NCBI RefSeq assembly: GCF_004117915.1
Contig: NZ_RSTD01000001.1
Coordinates: 806,001 to 870,000, forward strand
Reading direction: 5' to 3'
DNA length: 64,000 nucleotides
Origin: Companilactobacillus metriopterae
GTDB taxonomy: Bacteria; Bacillota; Bacilli; Lactobacillales; Lactobacillaceae
The notes under the pieces were generated by a model. The model saw only the letters and a program-made list of their open reading frames with translations. It did not search any database and was not told the DNA's origin. The position numbers were made by a program, and so were the translations under genes. Each line of letters starts with the position of its first letter. The stretch's first letter is position 1. Below, piece after piece: positions 1-9,526 of the stretch.

Positions 1-1831
1 CAATTAAAATGTCAGCATTCTGAGTTTCAAATTCCTTCAATAACTTGGCATGTGCTCCTTTTTTACTTGTAGTATCAACGTCCATGCGTAAAGTTTTAGC
101 ATCAGGAAACATATCATTTATTTGTTGTTCTACGTTTTGTGTTCCAGTTCCGTAAAATCCTATCTTGTCACTATGGCAATTAGGACATTCATCCAGAACA
201 TTTTCTTCATGACCGCAATAATGACACTTCATTCTTTGAATATCCTTGTGGTAGGTCAAAGATACTTCACAATTTGGGCATTTTAAAACAAATCCACATT
301 CACGACACATCAAAAATGAAGAATATCCACGTCTATTTAGAAGTAATATTGCTTGTTCTTTCCTAGATAATATCTCATCTAACTGTGTCTTCAATGCATT
401 AGAAATATCTCCTGAAACAGCTGCATTGTCGCTATCACGCATATCTACAATTTTAACTTCTGGTAAATCATGATCATTGAATCGGCGTTTCAATTCTATT
501 AGTTTATAAACACCTTTTTGTGCTCTCGCACGAGACTCTAAACTAGGTGTTGCACTACCTAATACAACTGGACAATGATGATACTTAGATCTCCATTGGG
601 TAACATCTTTTGCATTATATCTAGGATTATCATCTTGCTTATAACTAGCTTCATGTTCTTCATCAATTATAATTAGTCCAAGATTTTTTAGTGGTGCAAA
701 AACTGCACTTCTTGCACCGACAACTACATTCACTGATCCGTTTTCAATACGAGTCCACTCGTCATATCTTTCACCGCTTGAAAGTCCACTATGTAAAACA
801 GCTACTTGATCACCAAATCTTGAAGAAACCCTATTAACCATCTGAGGAGTTAGCGATATCTCAGGAACCAACATCAACGCAGTTCTACCTTCTTTTAATG
901 CTTCATCAATTGTTTGCAAATATATTTCAGTCTTACCACTACCAGTAACACCTTGTATTAAAAAGGTTTCAGCATTTTGCTGATTGATAGAATTATTTAT
1001 TTGTTTTACAGCATTTAACTGTTCATTTGTTAATTCTAATTTTTGAGTAGTAGCATTTTTTAGATCCGTTGGTTTTCTGAGTTTTGTAACTTCAATAATA
1101 TCTATTAATTTGATCTTTTGTAGTGCTTTAATAGCTGGTCGAGATATTCCCATTGATTCCAAACTACTAATTTCAAACGTGTTTTTTTCATAATTTGAAA
1201 TAAGAAATTCTAATAACTTTCTCTGTGAAGTAGCATTCTTTTTCAAACTATCTTCTGTTTCCAGTAAATGGTGCTTATCAACTTTAATTTGAATAGCTTG
1301 TCGTTTAATTTGTTTAGCACGATTTTTTACTGAAGTTAAAATTTCAATTTTTTTAGATTCAAGTAGTCTTTGAATTTCTTCAATCAAAGAATTATCTATA
1401 TCATTGTTTAATTCTAAACTAGTTTTATTATCTAATAATTTAGTAACTTCCGGATCATTTTCGAATCCTTGTACTGGTACTACAGAACGAATATATTTAG
1501 CTCTTAAAAGATTAGGTAACATTATTTGTAAACATGATATTTGAAAAGAATATGTTAAATCAGCTAACCAAGACGACATTTCTAACATTTCTTTGGATAA
1601 AACAGGATTCAAGTCAATTACCCTTACGATCTCTTTTAGTTTTCCACTGTAATCACTTGTCTCAGTGACATCCAGAACAAAACCCTGAACCTGTCGCTTA
1701 CCTCTTCCAAAAGGAACCTCAACTCTAACACCGGGTTCAACGACTGCCAGTAGTTCCGTAGGTATTTCGTATTCAAATGGTCTGTTAGTTTGCATAGTCG
1801 GGACATCAACAATAACTTTTGCTACTGGCAT
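1..1831 (-). CDS. priA: Primosomal protein N' (PriA helicase), partial
   Basis: Replication restart helicase that loads the primosome at stalled forks. The frame opens at an ATG at 1831 (MPVAKVIVDV), preceded by an AGGAG site, and runs off the left edge, so the C-terminus is missing. Visible family traits are the N-terminal DNA-binding region, a Walker A segment encoded around 930-950, a DEEHE-type box near 655-665, and zinc-binding cysteine pairs encoded near 180-310. It lies just downstream of rpoZ and gmk, the usual Firmicutes order. No frame break is seen in the visible part. Confidence 0.93.
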   Translation of the reverse strand, partial: MPVAKVIVDVPTMQTNRPFEYEIPTELLAVVEPGVRVEVPFGRGKRQVQGFVLDVTETSDYSGKLKEIVRVIDLNPVLSKEMLEMSSWLADLTYSFQISCLQIMLPNLLRAKYIRSVVPVQGFENDPEVTKLLDNKTSLELNNDIDNSLIEEIQRLLESKKIEILTSVKNRAKQIKRQAIQIKVDKHHLLETEDSLKKNATSQRKLLEFLISNYEKNTFEISSLESMGISRPAIKALQKIKLIDIIEVTKLRKPTDLKNATTQKLELTNEQLNAVKQINNSINQQNAETFLIQGVTGSGKTEIYLQTIDEALKEGRTALMLVPEISLTPQMVNRVSSRFGDQVAVLHSGLSSGERYDEWTRIENGSVNVVVGARSAVFAPLKNLGLIIIDEEHEASYKQDDNPRYNAKDVTQWRSKYHHCPVVLGSATPSLESRARAQKGVYKLIELKRRFNDHDLPEVKIVDMRDSDNAAVSGDISNALKTQLDEILSRKEQAILLLNRRGYSSFLMCRECGFVLKCPNCEVSLTYHKDIQRMKCHYCGHEENVLDECPNCHSDKIGFYGTGTQNVEQQINDMFPDAKTLRMDVDTTSKKGAHAKLLKEFETQNADILI

Positions 1832-1904
1832 TTAATTCAGCTCCTTTGTAAAAAAAAATCCCTCACTATTATCTCATTCGACAATATGTGAAGGCCTAGT
1901 AAAC

Positions 1905-2156
1905 TTATTCTTCTCGTTTTGCTTCTTCAATTTTTTCTGCTTCTTTTTCTAGCAAGATTGAATCTGGATCAATTTCAATTTTGTCATCAGCAATTTCTTC
2001 GAATGCACGTCCAATTGTTCTTGGTGATTTATAATCGTTTAACAACTCAATATCACCGTTCTCTAATTCATGTGCTCTCTTAGCTGCAAGAACTGCTAGA
2101 GAATATCTTGAACCAACTCGTTCTAGTAATGTATCAATAGATGGGTGAATAATCAT
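1905..2156 (-). CDS. rpoZ: RNA polymerase omega subunit
   Basis: Small subunit (83 aa) that helps assemble and stabilise RNA polymerase by binding the beta' subunit. The N-terminus [20 protein letters not shown] and the following AAKRAHEL helix are diagnostic of omega. The acidic, lysine-rich C-terminal tail is typical of lactobacilli. The start is two bases downstream of the gmk stop, so the two are co-transcribed with priA after them. Confidence 0.95.
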   Translation of the reverse strand: MIIHPSIDTLLERVGSRYSLAVLAAKRAHELENGDIELLNDYKSPRTIGRAFEEIADDKIEIDPDSILLEKEAEKIEEAKREE

Positions 2157-2158
2157 AT

Positions 2159-2773
2159 TTAATTATCTCCTATAATTTTTTTATATTTATCAATAACCCT
2201 TGGTACTCTTAAGTGTTCACTACGAATAATTTCTTCGATTTTTTCCACAGCCAAAGGAATTTCATCATTAACCACAGCATAGTCATAGTGCTTCATCATT
2301 TCAATCTCACTTTTTGCTGTTTCCATTCTTCTATCTATTGTAGCAGAATCATCTGTTCCACGACCTGTTATACGATTCCTAAGAGAAGAAAGATCTGGTG
2401 GTGTTAGGAATATATAAACTCCATCAGGCATCTTTTCTCTAACCTGCATAGCACCGTTAACTTCTATCTCTAGGAGTACATCTATACCGGCTTCTAGTTT
2501 CTCGTTAACATATTTTAATGGTGTTCCGTAGTAATTGCCAACGTAATTAGCATACTCCAACATACCATCATTTTTTATCTCATTTTCAAATTCTTCTTTT
2601 GTTCTAAAGTAATAGTCAACACCATCTTGTTCACCAGGTCTCATATTTCTAGTAGTCATTGAGATTGAATAATCGAATTGAACAGATGATTTTTCTAACA
2701 TAGCTTGTCTAACTGTACCTTTGCCAACACCTGAAGGTCCAGACAAAACTATCAACATTCCTTTTGATGACAT
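2159..2773 (-). CDS. gmk: Guanylate kinase
   Basis: Converts GMP and ATP to GDP and ADP in the cytoplasm. The 204-residue length is normal. The P-loop GPSGVGKGT is at residues 12-20, followed by the GMP-binding TTRNMRPGE stretch (about 41-49) and the YYGTPL segment. It heads the gmk-rpoZ-priA transcript. The hairpin at 2827-2855 lies in its upstream region and probably separates it from the recN operon. Confidence 0.95.
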   Translation of the reverse strand: MSSKGMLIVLSGPSGVGKGTVRQAMLEKSSVQFDYSISMTTRNMRPGEQDGVDYYFRTKEEFENEIKNDGMLEYANYVGNYYGTPLKYVNEKLEAGIDVLLEIEVNGAMQVREKMPDGVYIFLTPPDLSSLRNRITGRGTDDSATIDRRMETAKSEIEMMKHYDYAVVNDEIPLAVEKIEEIIRSEHLRVPRVIDKYKKIIGDN

Positions 2774-2826
2774 TTTTTTCCCTACTTATATTTATTATGT
2801 TATATATCATGCAATAAAAACACTAA

Positions 2827-2855
2827 TTTTTCAAGGACTAAAGACCCTTGAAAAA
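2827..2855 (-). terminator. Hairpin, probable terminator of the recN operon
   Basis: Ten-base arms TTTTTCAAGG and CCTTGAAAAA enclose a short loop. On the minus strand the hairpin is followed by a T-rich stretch. It lies after recN (minus) and before gmk (minus), so it probably ends recN-operon transcripts. A role as a gmk 5' UTR element cannot be excluded. Confidence 0.55.
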
Positions 2856-2882
2856 AGTTATTAAGAAAATCTAAAGGTAAAT

Positions 2883-2934
2883 TTGCGTATACGAACAATC
2901 GTTCGTATACTGTGGATACACAAACAAATGTTCG
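2883..2934 (+). promoter_or_regulatory. LexA-controlled promoter with two SOS boxes
   Basis: A promoter TTGCGT, 17 bases, TATACT (2883-2911) has the palindrome CGAACAATCGTTCG (2892-2905) exactly in its spacer. The symmetry extends to ten-base arms, GTATACGAAC and GTTCGTATAC. This fits the Gram-positive LexA (DinR) consensus CGAAC-N4-GTTCG. A second box, CAAACAAATGTTCG, with one mismatch, lies at 2921-2934 just before the ribosome binding site of the gene at 2948. LexA bound here should block transcription until DNA damage. Confidence 0.85.
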
Positions 2935-2947
2935 GGGGATATAAATA

Positions 2948-3271
2948 ATGCAAATGAAACAACCTACAACTATGAGCTTTGCAAAGAACATAATTTCTAG
3001 TACAACTAACTTTATCGACAAAACTTTAGACTTCAATCTAAACTTCGATGACAATAATCTAAAACAAATGCCAGCAGAACAAATTGAAATATTTGCTCAA
3101 CAAAGTTTTTCTAATGGATATAATGTTTTAATTACTTTCACAAATAATCAAAAGATAACTGGCCAAATTACAAAGAAAATTAACGATAGAAAATTTATTT
3201 TAACTAATAAATCTAGTAATTTACTACAAATCTTGGATTTAGAAATGGTTAAGTCAATTAATCTAATCTAA
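2948..3271 (+). CDS. Small SOS-regulated protein, possibly YolD-like
   Basis: Protein of 107 residues with a GGGGGAT ribosome binding site seven bases before the ATG. It has no signal peptide or membrane span. The C-terminal half (residues about 58-105: NVLITF, KITGQITKKI, DLEMVKSINLI) has the small beta-barrel look of YolD-like proteins, which in Firmicutes often accompany SOS-induced Y-family DNA polymerases. No polymerase gene follows here; the gene converges on recN and overlaps its 3' end by nine bases. The LexA promoter is firm; the family assignment is tentative. Confidence 0.6.
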   Translation: MQMKQPTTMSFAKNIISSTTNFIDKTLDFNLNFDDNNLKQMPAEQIEIFAQQSFSNGYNVLITFTNNQKITGQITKKINDRKFILTNKSSNLLQILDLEMVKSINLI

Positions 3272-4960
3272 TTTTTTTCGTTCATCTTTTGCTAAGTTCA
3301 ATAACTCTTCAGCATGTTCCTTAGTTACATCCGTGATTTTAGTCCCAGCAAGCATCAATGAAATAGCGTCAATCCTCTCAGGATCGTCTAATAATGAAAC
3401 TCTAGTTTGAGTTTTATTACTGACGGTCTCTTTTTTTATCAAGAATTGTTTATCTGACATTGCAGCTACTTGTGGTAAATGTGTGATACATAGAACTTGA
3501 ACTGATTGAGAAACTGTATATATTTTATCACCAATTGACTGTGCAACTTTACCACTTACACCTGTATCAATTTCGTCAAAAATAATTGTTTCCACATTCA
3601 TTTTAGTTGCAAGAATAGTTTCAAATGCAAGGATCACACGAGACAATTCACCACCTGAAGCAACCTTTACCAATGGTTTAAAATCTTCTCCAACATTAGT
3701 TTTTAGTTCAAAACTAACCAGATCCAGACCATTGTTATTAATCTGACTGTCTTTTAATCTTTCAAATTTCACTTTGAATCGTGCATTTTTCATTTGTAAT
3801 TCTACAAACTGTGAATTAATAGATTTTTCTATTTTTTTAGCAGTTTGCTTACGTAATTCAGATATTCTTTCAGCATCTGAAATTAACTTTCTTTCTTTTT
3901 TAGATAAATCTTCCTTGAGTTCATCTAAATTACGATCTCCTAAATCCAACTGAGATAATTCTTCATGTGCAGATTGTCCATATTGAATTATTTCATCTAA
4001 AGTAGGACCATACTTTTTCTTTAATTCATCAATAGCTAATAATCTTTTTTGAATCTCCTCTAAACGAGATTCATCAAAGTCTAAACTATCAATCAAATTA
4101 GAGATTGTTGTCAGATCATCTTGCAACTGGTAGTAAGCACCATCTAAAGATTGAAATAAACTAGAATATTCTCTATCTAATTCACTAATAGATTCCACAT
4201 TTGATCTGACAGTTCCTAGCGTATCAACTGTACCTACATTATTTTCAGAAAGTAGCTGATAACTTTCATTTAGAGCGTTGCTAATTTTTTCGAAATTTGC
4301 AAGACGATTCTTTTCTTCATCTAAAGTTACGTCTTCATTTTCTTTTAAATTTGCACCATCTATTTCTTCAATTTGAAATTTCAACATATCAATTCTTTGT
4401 GCAACACTTTGTGCATTCTTTTGAAGCAAATCTAGTTTTGCTTTCTGCTTATTATATTCTGAGTAATTGGCTTGATAATCTTCAAGCTGCTTAACTAAAT
4501 CATCATCGTTATATCTGTCTAAAATTGTTATGTGATTATCTTCAGTAAGAAGTTCTTGTTGTTGATTTTGGCCGTGAATCTCTACTAAAAATTTTCCAAT
4601 ATTTCTTAGTGAGTTAGTGTTTACTAAAACTCCATTTATATGACAAACATTGCGCCCTTTGTGGTTTATTTCTCGATCAATTATGATGCTATTGTCATCA
4701 TGCTCAATACCCATTTCATCCAAGATAGACAATGATGGATTGTTCTTAGAAATATCAAATAATCCCTGTACCTTAAGAGATTCTTCACCTGTACGAATGA
4801 AATCTGTCGACGATCTATTACCAACAATCAATCCTAAAGCATCAATTATAATTGACTTACCAGCACCAGTTTCCCCTGTTAGAGAAGTCATACCAGTATC
4901 AAAATTGATTTTCAATTCACTAATAATGGCAAAATTATTAATGATTAACTCTTTTAACAT
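3263..4960 (-). CDS. recN: DNA repair protein RecN
   Basis: SMC-like ATPase acting early in double-strand break repair. It begins MLKELIINNFAIISELKINF, has a Walker A motif GETGAGKSIIIDA near residue 30, long coiled-coil segments through about 160-370, an ABC signature ASGGELSRV near 437, and Walker B TIIFDEIDTGVSG. Length 565 aa is normal. It follows the TlyA-type gene with a nine-base gap, a common Firmicutes order. RecN is often SOS-induced, but no LexA box lies directly before this copy. Confidence 0.95.
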   Translation of the reverse strand: MLKELIINNFAIISELKINFDTGMTSLTGETGAGKSIIIDALGLIVGNRSSTDFIRTGEESLKVQGLFDISKNNPSLSILDEMGIEHDDNSIIIDREINHKGRNVCHINGVLVNTNSLRNIGKFLVEIHGQNQQQELLTEDNHITILDRYNDDDLVKQLEDYQANYSEYNKQKAKLDLLQKNAQSVAQRIDMLKFQIEEIDGANLKENEDVTLDEEKNRLANFEKISNALNESYQLLSENNVGTVDTLGTVRSNVESISELDREYSSLFQSLDGAYYQLQDDLTTISNLIDSLDFDESRLEEIQKRLLAIDELKKKYGPTLDEIIQYGQSAHEELSQLDLGDRNLDELKEDLSKKERKLISDAERISELRKQTAKKIEKSINSQFVELQMKNARFKVKFERLKDSQINNNGLDLVSFELKTNVGEDFKPLVKVASGGELSRVILAFETILATKMNVETIIFDEIDTGVSGKVAQSIGDKIYTVSQSVQVLCITHLPQVAAMSDKQFLIKKETVSNKTQTRVSLLDDPERIDAISLMLAGTKITDVTKEHAEELLNLAKDERKKLD

Positions 4961-4969
4961 AAATACACC

Positions 4970-5791
4970 CTACTTCAAATCAGAATAAGCTCGTTCCATT
5001 GTATCTTCAATTGATACTGATTCTGAGATGGAACCTTCTACCTCAGATTCTGGTTTTTGAATTTCCATAAGAAACTCAATATTACCTTCTCCACCCTTAA
5101 TTGGTGAAAAATCTAATCCTTCTACAAGAAATCCTGTCTTCTTTGCAAATTCGGTAATTTTCTCTAAAACCATTTTATGAACTTTTGAATCTCTAACAAT
5201 TCCATGTTTTCCAACATTTTCAGGACCGGCTTCAAATTGTGGCTTAATTAAACATACAGCATGTGCACCTGTCTCGATAATTTCAAACATTGGTGGCAAT
5301 ATTAATTCAAGTGAGATAAAAGAGACGTCAGTCATTGCAAAGTTTGGACGTCCTTGATCAAAGTCATCTGGTTTACTATATCGAAAATTAACTCGTTCCA
5401 TAACTATAACACGTTCATCACTTCTAAGTTTCCAAGCTAATTGGTTATATCCTACGTCTAGTGCATAAACTTTTTTTGCTCCATTTTGTAATGCAACATC
5501 AGTGAATCCACCTGTTGATGATCCAATATCCAAACAAGTTTTGTCAGTTAAATCGATATTAAAGGATTCTAAGGCCTTTTCTAACTTATATCCACCACGA
5601 CTAACGTATTTACTATGAGCACCTTCAACAACATGTAGAATGGTTTCTTCATCAATTTTTTCTCCAGGCTTATCATATCTTAAATTATCTTGATCATATA
5701 CTTGCCCAGCCATTACAGATCTTTTAGCCTGCTCACGTGATTCAAAAAAATTCTGTTCTACAAGTAAAACATCAACTCTTTTTTTAGCCAA
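4970..5791 (-). CDS. TlyA family rRNA (cytidine-2'-O)-methyltransferase
   Basis: The N-terminal S4 RNA-binding domain (KKRVDVLLVEQNFFESREQA, residues 3-22) is followed by an FtsJ/RrmJ-like methyltransferase fold with the SAM loop CLDIGSSTGGFTD near residue 86. TlyA proteins methylate 16S and/or 23S rRNA and in some species have been called hemolysins. The 273-residue length is normal. It lies between ispA and recN. Substrate specificity cannot be read from sequence. Confidence 0.9.
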   Translation of the reverse strand: MAKKRVDVLLVEQNFFESREQAKRSVMAGQVYDQDNLRYDKPGEKIDEETILHVVEGAHSKYVSRGGYKLEKALESFNIDLTDKTCLDIGSSTGGFTDVALQNGAKKVYALDVGYNQLAWKLRSDERVIVMERVNFRYSKPDDFDQGRPNFAMTDVSFISLELILPPMFEIIETGAHAVCLIKPQFEAGPENVGKHGIVRDSKVHKMVLEKITEFAKKTGFLVEGLDFSPIKGGEGNIEFLMEIQKPESEVEGSISESVSIEDTMERAYSDLK

Positions 5792-5805
5792 AAATATATC
5801 TCCTA

Positions 5806-6651
5806 CTATTTAAAATAATCTAAAAAACTAACTAATAGATTCTTATCAAATTTTTCTTCTTTTAAGACAGCGTTTAAAGCATCTTTTACATATTCAGATA
5901 ACAGATCTTCACTTTCATTGATACCTAATAAATTGGGAAAAGTATTCTTATTTTTATCTTCACCATTTTGAAAATCATCTATATCATCCTTTATTTGAAA
6001 AGCTAACCCAATTTTCTTTGCATATTCTACCAAATTAATAGATATCGAGTGATCAGCTGTAGTTGCTCCCATAGTCACAGATGCAACAATCAGATCACCA
6101 GTTTTCTCATTATGAAGTTCTACTAATTCATCAAAACTGAGTTTTTTGTTCTCACTATCCATATCTTTTACTTGACCTGCAACCATTCCCATAGGACCTG
6201 AATTATGTGAAAGGACACGAATAGCCGCCATACGACGACTTGCATCTAACTTGGATTTTGATATCCAATAAAATGCTTGAGTCAATAATGCATCCCCTGT
6301 AAGTACCGCAATTGCTGCGTCAAATTTTTTATGAACAGTGGGTTTACCACGTCTAGTATCTGAGTTATCCATTTCAGGCAGGTCATCATGAATTAGTGAA
6401 TATGTATGAATTAACTCTATTGCACCTGCTAGATCAAAATATTCGTTGAGATTTTCAAACTTAATCCCAGAAGAGTAAACAGTTGCAAGCATTAACATAG
6501 GACGAACTCTTTTACCGCCTGAATTAACGGCATACAACATAGCTTCACGCAAATCAGGTTGTGTTACATCTTTTGTAATTTGGCTATTCAAATATTCATT
6601 AAAACTTGGTAGTAATTTATCTCTAAATTCTAAAAAGTTAGTAATTTCCAT
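5806..6651 (-). CDS. ispA: Polyprenyl (farnesyl) diphosphate synthase
   Basis: Condenses isoprenyl diphosphates to farnesyl/geranyl diphosphate for undecaprenyl and quinone side-chain synthesis. First aspartate-rich motif: LIHDDLPEMDNSD (about residue 89), followed by RRGKPTVHKKF. Second: FQIKDDIDDF (about 225). GGKRVRP near residue 45 binds the diphosphate. The 281-aa length is slightly short but complete. The start is two bases from the xseB stop, indicating translational coupling. Confidence 0.93.
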   Translation of the reverse strand: MEITNFLEFRDKLLPSFNEYLNSQITKDVTQPDLREAMLYAVNSGGKRVRPMLMLATVYSSGIKFENLNEYFDLAGAIELIHTYSLIHDDLPEMDNSDTRRGKPTVHKKFDAAIAVLTGDALLTQAFYWISKSKLDASRRMAAIRVLSHNSGPMGMVAGQVKDMDSENKKLSFDELVELHNEKTGDLIVASVTMGATTADHSISINLVEYAKKIGLAFQIKDDIDDFQNGEDKNKNTFPNLLGINESEDLLSEYVKDALNAVLKEEKFDKNLLVSFLDYFK

Positions 6652-6652
6652 T

Positions 6653-6889
6653 TTAGTCCTCTTTTGTAGTGATTTCTGGCATGTCTTTTAGTGTGCCATC
6701 TTCGCTCATAACCTTAGTTACTGTTTCTTCTGCTTGATCCAAAGTTGATTGTAGTTCTTTGCTCAAATCTATCCCTTTTTTAAAATTGTTCATTGCCTCT
6801 TCTAAAGGAACATTTCCCTCTTCAAGATTTTTAACAATATTTTCAAGTTCAGTTAGATTTTCTTCAAATGTCTTTTTCTTTTCAACCAT
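6653..6889 (-). CDS. xseB: Exodeoxyribonuclease VII small subunit
   Basis: Small subunit (78 aa) of the single-strand-specific nuclease ExoVII. The family signature [20 protein letters not shown] (residues 8-27) and the following [14 protein letters not shown] coiled helix are plain. The start lies four bases after the xseA stop and the gene partner is adjacent, as expected for an obligate complex. Confidence 0.94.
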   Translation of the reverse strand: MVEKKKTFEENLTELENIVKNLEEGNVPLEEAMNNFKKGIDLSKELQSTLDQAEETVTKVMSEDGTLKDMPEITTKED

Positions 6890-6892
6890 GTT

Positions 6893-8236
6893 TTAGTCCT
6901 CTTCTACTGAAATAATTTCAGTTTTAGCATTACCGTCTATAAATTTTAAATTCAACTCATTACCAACTTCAACTTGCTTAACCGAAGTAATGATATTTTG
7001 ATCTTTATCTGTAGAAATTGTATATCCTCTTGTTAGTGTCTTCAAGGGACTCAATGAATCTAGTGAAGCAATATCCCCTGCAAATTTGTTTTTTTGTAAA
7101 TTAATTAATCTATTAACCGAACTAATCATATTTTGTTTACTATTTAAAATTAGTTGGCGATTTTTTTCAATATCATTAAGTGGTGTTTGATTTTTTAAAC
7201 GAACATCTAACAAGTTTGTTCTTTCTTTATTGTTTCGAATTTTCTCCGAAACACTCTGGCTTAAACGTTTAATTAAACTATCAAGTTTCTGTAGATATAC
7301 TTCATATATTCTTTCAGGATGCTTCAGAAATACGCTTTGAGAGCTTCTGTCCAATAACTGCTGTTTTGATTTGATTAATCTTGTTTCACTATTAAATAAT
7401 CTTGCTTTCAAATCATTAATCTGACTTAATAATTCAATCAATTCTGGAGTTGCTATTTCAGCTGCGGCTGTTGGTGTTGCTGCTCTAACGTCTGCAACAA
7501 GATCTGCAATTGTAGTGTCTGTTTCATGTCCAACAGAAGAAATAACTGGTATATCACTGTCCAGAATGGCCCTTGCAACTTTTTCGTCATTGAATGGTGC
7601 TAGATCTTCTATAGATCCTCCACCACGACCAATGATAATCGTATCAAAATTGCCATCTTCTTTTATATGTTGCAACTGACTTACGATGGTGTCTGCTGCA
7701 TTATCTCCTTGAACCTGTGCTGGGTACAAGATTATTTGTACTATTGGAAATCGACGATGTGTAGTCGTCATAATATCATGGATAACAGCACCAGATTGAC
7801 TGGTTACAACCGCTATCCTACGAGGAAATTGTGATATTTCTTTCTTAGGAAGGTTGAAAACTCCTTCTTCTAAAAGTTTTTTCTTTAACTTTTCCAATTC
7901 TAGATAATATTTACCTAAACCGTCAGGTTGCATTGAATCAACATATATCTGATAAGTTCCACCAGGTTCATATAGTGAAATACGTCCCTCAGCAAGAACC
8001 TTCATACCTTCTTCTGGTTCAAAATTTAACTTAGCAAAACTATTTTTAAACATTATCGCTGAAATCTTACTTTTATCATCTTTTAAAGAAAAATATTGAT
8101 GTGAGTTAGGTCTATTTCTAAAGTTAGAAATTTCGCCGACTAAATAAACCTTACCTAAGTAAGGATCAACATCAAATTTACGTTTAATGTATTGAGTTAC
8201 TGCTGAAATCGATAAATATTGAGATGTATCTGGCAT
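6893..8236 (-). CDS. xseA: Exodeoxyribonuclease VII large subunit
   Basis: Catalytic subunit (447 aa). The N-terminal OB-fold covers about residues 6-105 (YLVGEISNFR). The catalytic core contains AVVTSQSGAVIHDI, IIIGRGGGSIEDL (about 200-212) and SVGHETDTT, and a long C-terminal coiled coil covers about 265-400. It is followed closely by xseB and preceded by folD in the same transcript. Confidence 0.95.
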   Translation of the reverse strand: MPDTSQYLSISAVTQYIKRKFDVDPYLGKVYLVGEISNFRNRPNSHQYFSLKDDKSKISAIMFKNSFAKLNFEPEEGMKVLAEGRISLYEPGGTYQIYVDSMQPDGLGKYYLELEKLKKKLLEEGVFNLPKKEISQFPRRIAVVTSQSGAVIHDIMTTTHRRFPIVQIILYPAQVQGDNAADTIVSQLQHIKEDGNFDTIIIGRGGGSIEDLAPFNDEKVARAILDSDIPVISSVGHETDTTIADLVADVRAATPTAAAEIATPELIELLSQINDLKARLFNSETRLIKSKQQLLDRSSQSVFLKHPERIYEVYLQKLDSLIKRLSQSVSEKIRNNKERTNLLDVRLKNQTPLNDIEKNRQLILNSKQNMISSVNRLINLQKNKFAGDIASLDSLSPLKTLTRGYTISTDKDQNIITSVKQVEVGNELNLKFIDGNAKTEIISVEED

Positions 8237-8237
8237 G

Positions 8238-9077
8238 CTATCTTCTTTCTGCTAGTGTTATTACTTGGTCCATTAGTGCTGTGATAGTCATTGGTCCCAC
8301 TCCACCGGGAACAGGACTAATATATGAAGTTTTAGAACTTACATCGTCATAATCAACATCACCGCATAGTTTTCCTTCTTCATCACGGTCCATGCCGACA
8401 TCTACAACAACAGCTCCTTCTTTAACAAAATTTGATTTAACAAATTTAGCTTTTCCAATTGCTACAATCAATATATCCGCTTGACTAGTAACTTCAGGTA
8501 AGTTCTTTGTTCTAGAATGAGTCATGGTAACTGTAGCATTACGTTCTAAAAGCATAGCTGAAACAGGTTTCCCTACTATGTTACTACGTCCAATAACTAC
8601 AGCATTCTTTCCTTCAATTTCTATATTGTAAAAATCAAGCATCATCAAAATACCTGCTGCTGTAGCAGGTAATGTATTGGGTTGGCCTATCCATAAATTT
8701 CCAACATTTTCTGGTGAAAATCCATCAACGTCCTTTTTGGAATCAATTGCTTTTATTACTTTATCTTCATTAATATGATCAGGTAATGGCAACTGTACAA
8801 TAAACCCATCTACCGTATTATCATTATTTAATTCTTCAATTTTATTTAGAAGAGTATCTTGAGAAACGTCAGATTCAAAATGAATCAAATCAAAATTAAT
8901 TCCTAATTTTTCAGCTCTTTTTTGTTTATTTCGAACATAAACAGAGCTAGCTCCACTGTCCCCAACTAAAATAACTGAAAGTCCAGGTATTATACCTTTT
9001 GCTTTCAATTCAGAGACTCTTTGCATCATCTCTTGATCAAGTGTATTTGCGACTTCTTTACCATTTAACTGTTTCAT
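8238..9077 (-). CDS. folD: Bifunctional methylene-THF dehydrogenase / cyclohydrolase
   Basis: Interconverts 5,10-methylene-, methenyl- and 10-formyl-tetrahydrofolate using NADP. Visible motifs are SVILVGDSGASSVYVRNKQ with the catalytic Tyr and Lys (about residues 36-54), DGFIVQLPLPDH, KDVDGFSPENVG and the NADP-binding VIGRSNIVGKP. The C-terminal PVPGGVGPMT is complete. Two ATGs lie at 9080 and 9077; the second is chosen for its spacing from an AGGTG site. A terminator hairpin precedes the gene. Confidence 0.93.
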   Translation of the reverse strand: MKQLNGKEVANTLDQEMMQRVSELKAKGIIPGLSVILVGDSGASSVYVRNKQKRAEKLGINFDLIHFESDVSQDTLLNKIEELNNDNTVDGFIVQLPLPDHINEDKVIKAIDSKKDVDGFSPENVGNLWIGQPNTLPATAAGILMMLDFYNIEIEGKNAVVIGRSNIVGKPVSAMLLERNATVTMTHSRTKNLPEVTSQADILIVAIGKAKFVKSNFVKEGAVVVDVGMDRDEEGKLCGDVDYDDVSSKTSYISPVPGGVGPMTITALMDQVITLAERR

Positions 9078-9088
9078 CATTTTCACCT

Positions 9089-9117
9089 AAAAAAGGCCGG
9101 TACTACTGTACCAGCCT
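9089..9117 (-). terminator. Hairpin between nusB and folD
   Basis: On the minus strand GGCTGGTAC and GTACCGGCC form a GC-rich stem followed by six T. It lies immediately after the nusB stop, so it ends or attenuates the Asp23-nusB transcript; folD then sits in its outflow. Confidence 0.7.
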
Positions 9118-9519
9118 CTATCCTTCAACAAAATTTGATAAAATTCCATTAACAAAAGATTTTGAATCTTTATCGCTATATTCACCGGCAATTTCAATTG
9201 CTTCATTAATTGCAACTTTTTTAGGAACTTCTAAAGAATTTTCCATTTCAAAAAGACCGACTCTCAAAATTGCCAAATCAATTCTTGAAAGTCTTTTAAC
9301 TGTCCATTTATCCTTAAGATATTTAGATATCTCACTATCTAGTTCGTCTTTCTTATCAATAGTTCCATTAACAAGAAAATCTAAATAACTTGGTATCTTT
9401 TCGTCAGCTTCATCTGACATATCCATGACAGTCTCAATAGCAACGGAAGAATCTTCTTCTGTTGTTTCCATAGAGAAAACTGCTTGTACTGCTAATTCTC
9501 TTATTTTATGTCTATTCAT
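9118..9519 (-). CDS. nusB: Transcription antitermination factor NusB
   Basis: All-helical protein (133 aa) that binds boxA RNA with NusE to support rRNA antitermination. Markers are MNRHKIRELAVQAVFSMETT at the start, RLSRIDLAILRVGLFEM (about 80-96) and the AINEAIEIAGEYSDKDSKSF segment. It lies eight bases after the Asp23-family gene. Confidence 0.94.
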   Translation of the reverse strand: MNRHKIRELAVQAVFSMETTEEDSSVAIETVMDMSDEADEKIPSYLDFLVNGTIDKKDELDSEISKYLKDKWTVKRLSRIDLAILRVGLFEMENSLEVPKKVAINEAIEIAGEYSDKDSKSFVNGILSNFVEG

Positions 9520-9526
9520 TACAACA

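Noticed and set aside
4650-4988. Plus-strand frame inside recN
   Set aside because: Shadow of recN with no ribosome binding site.
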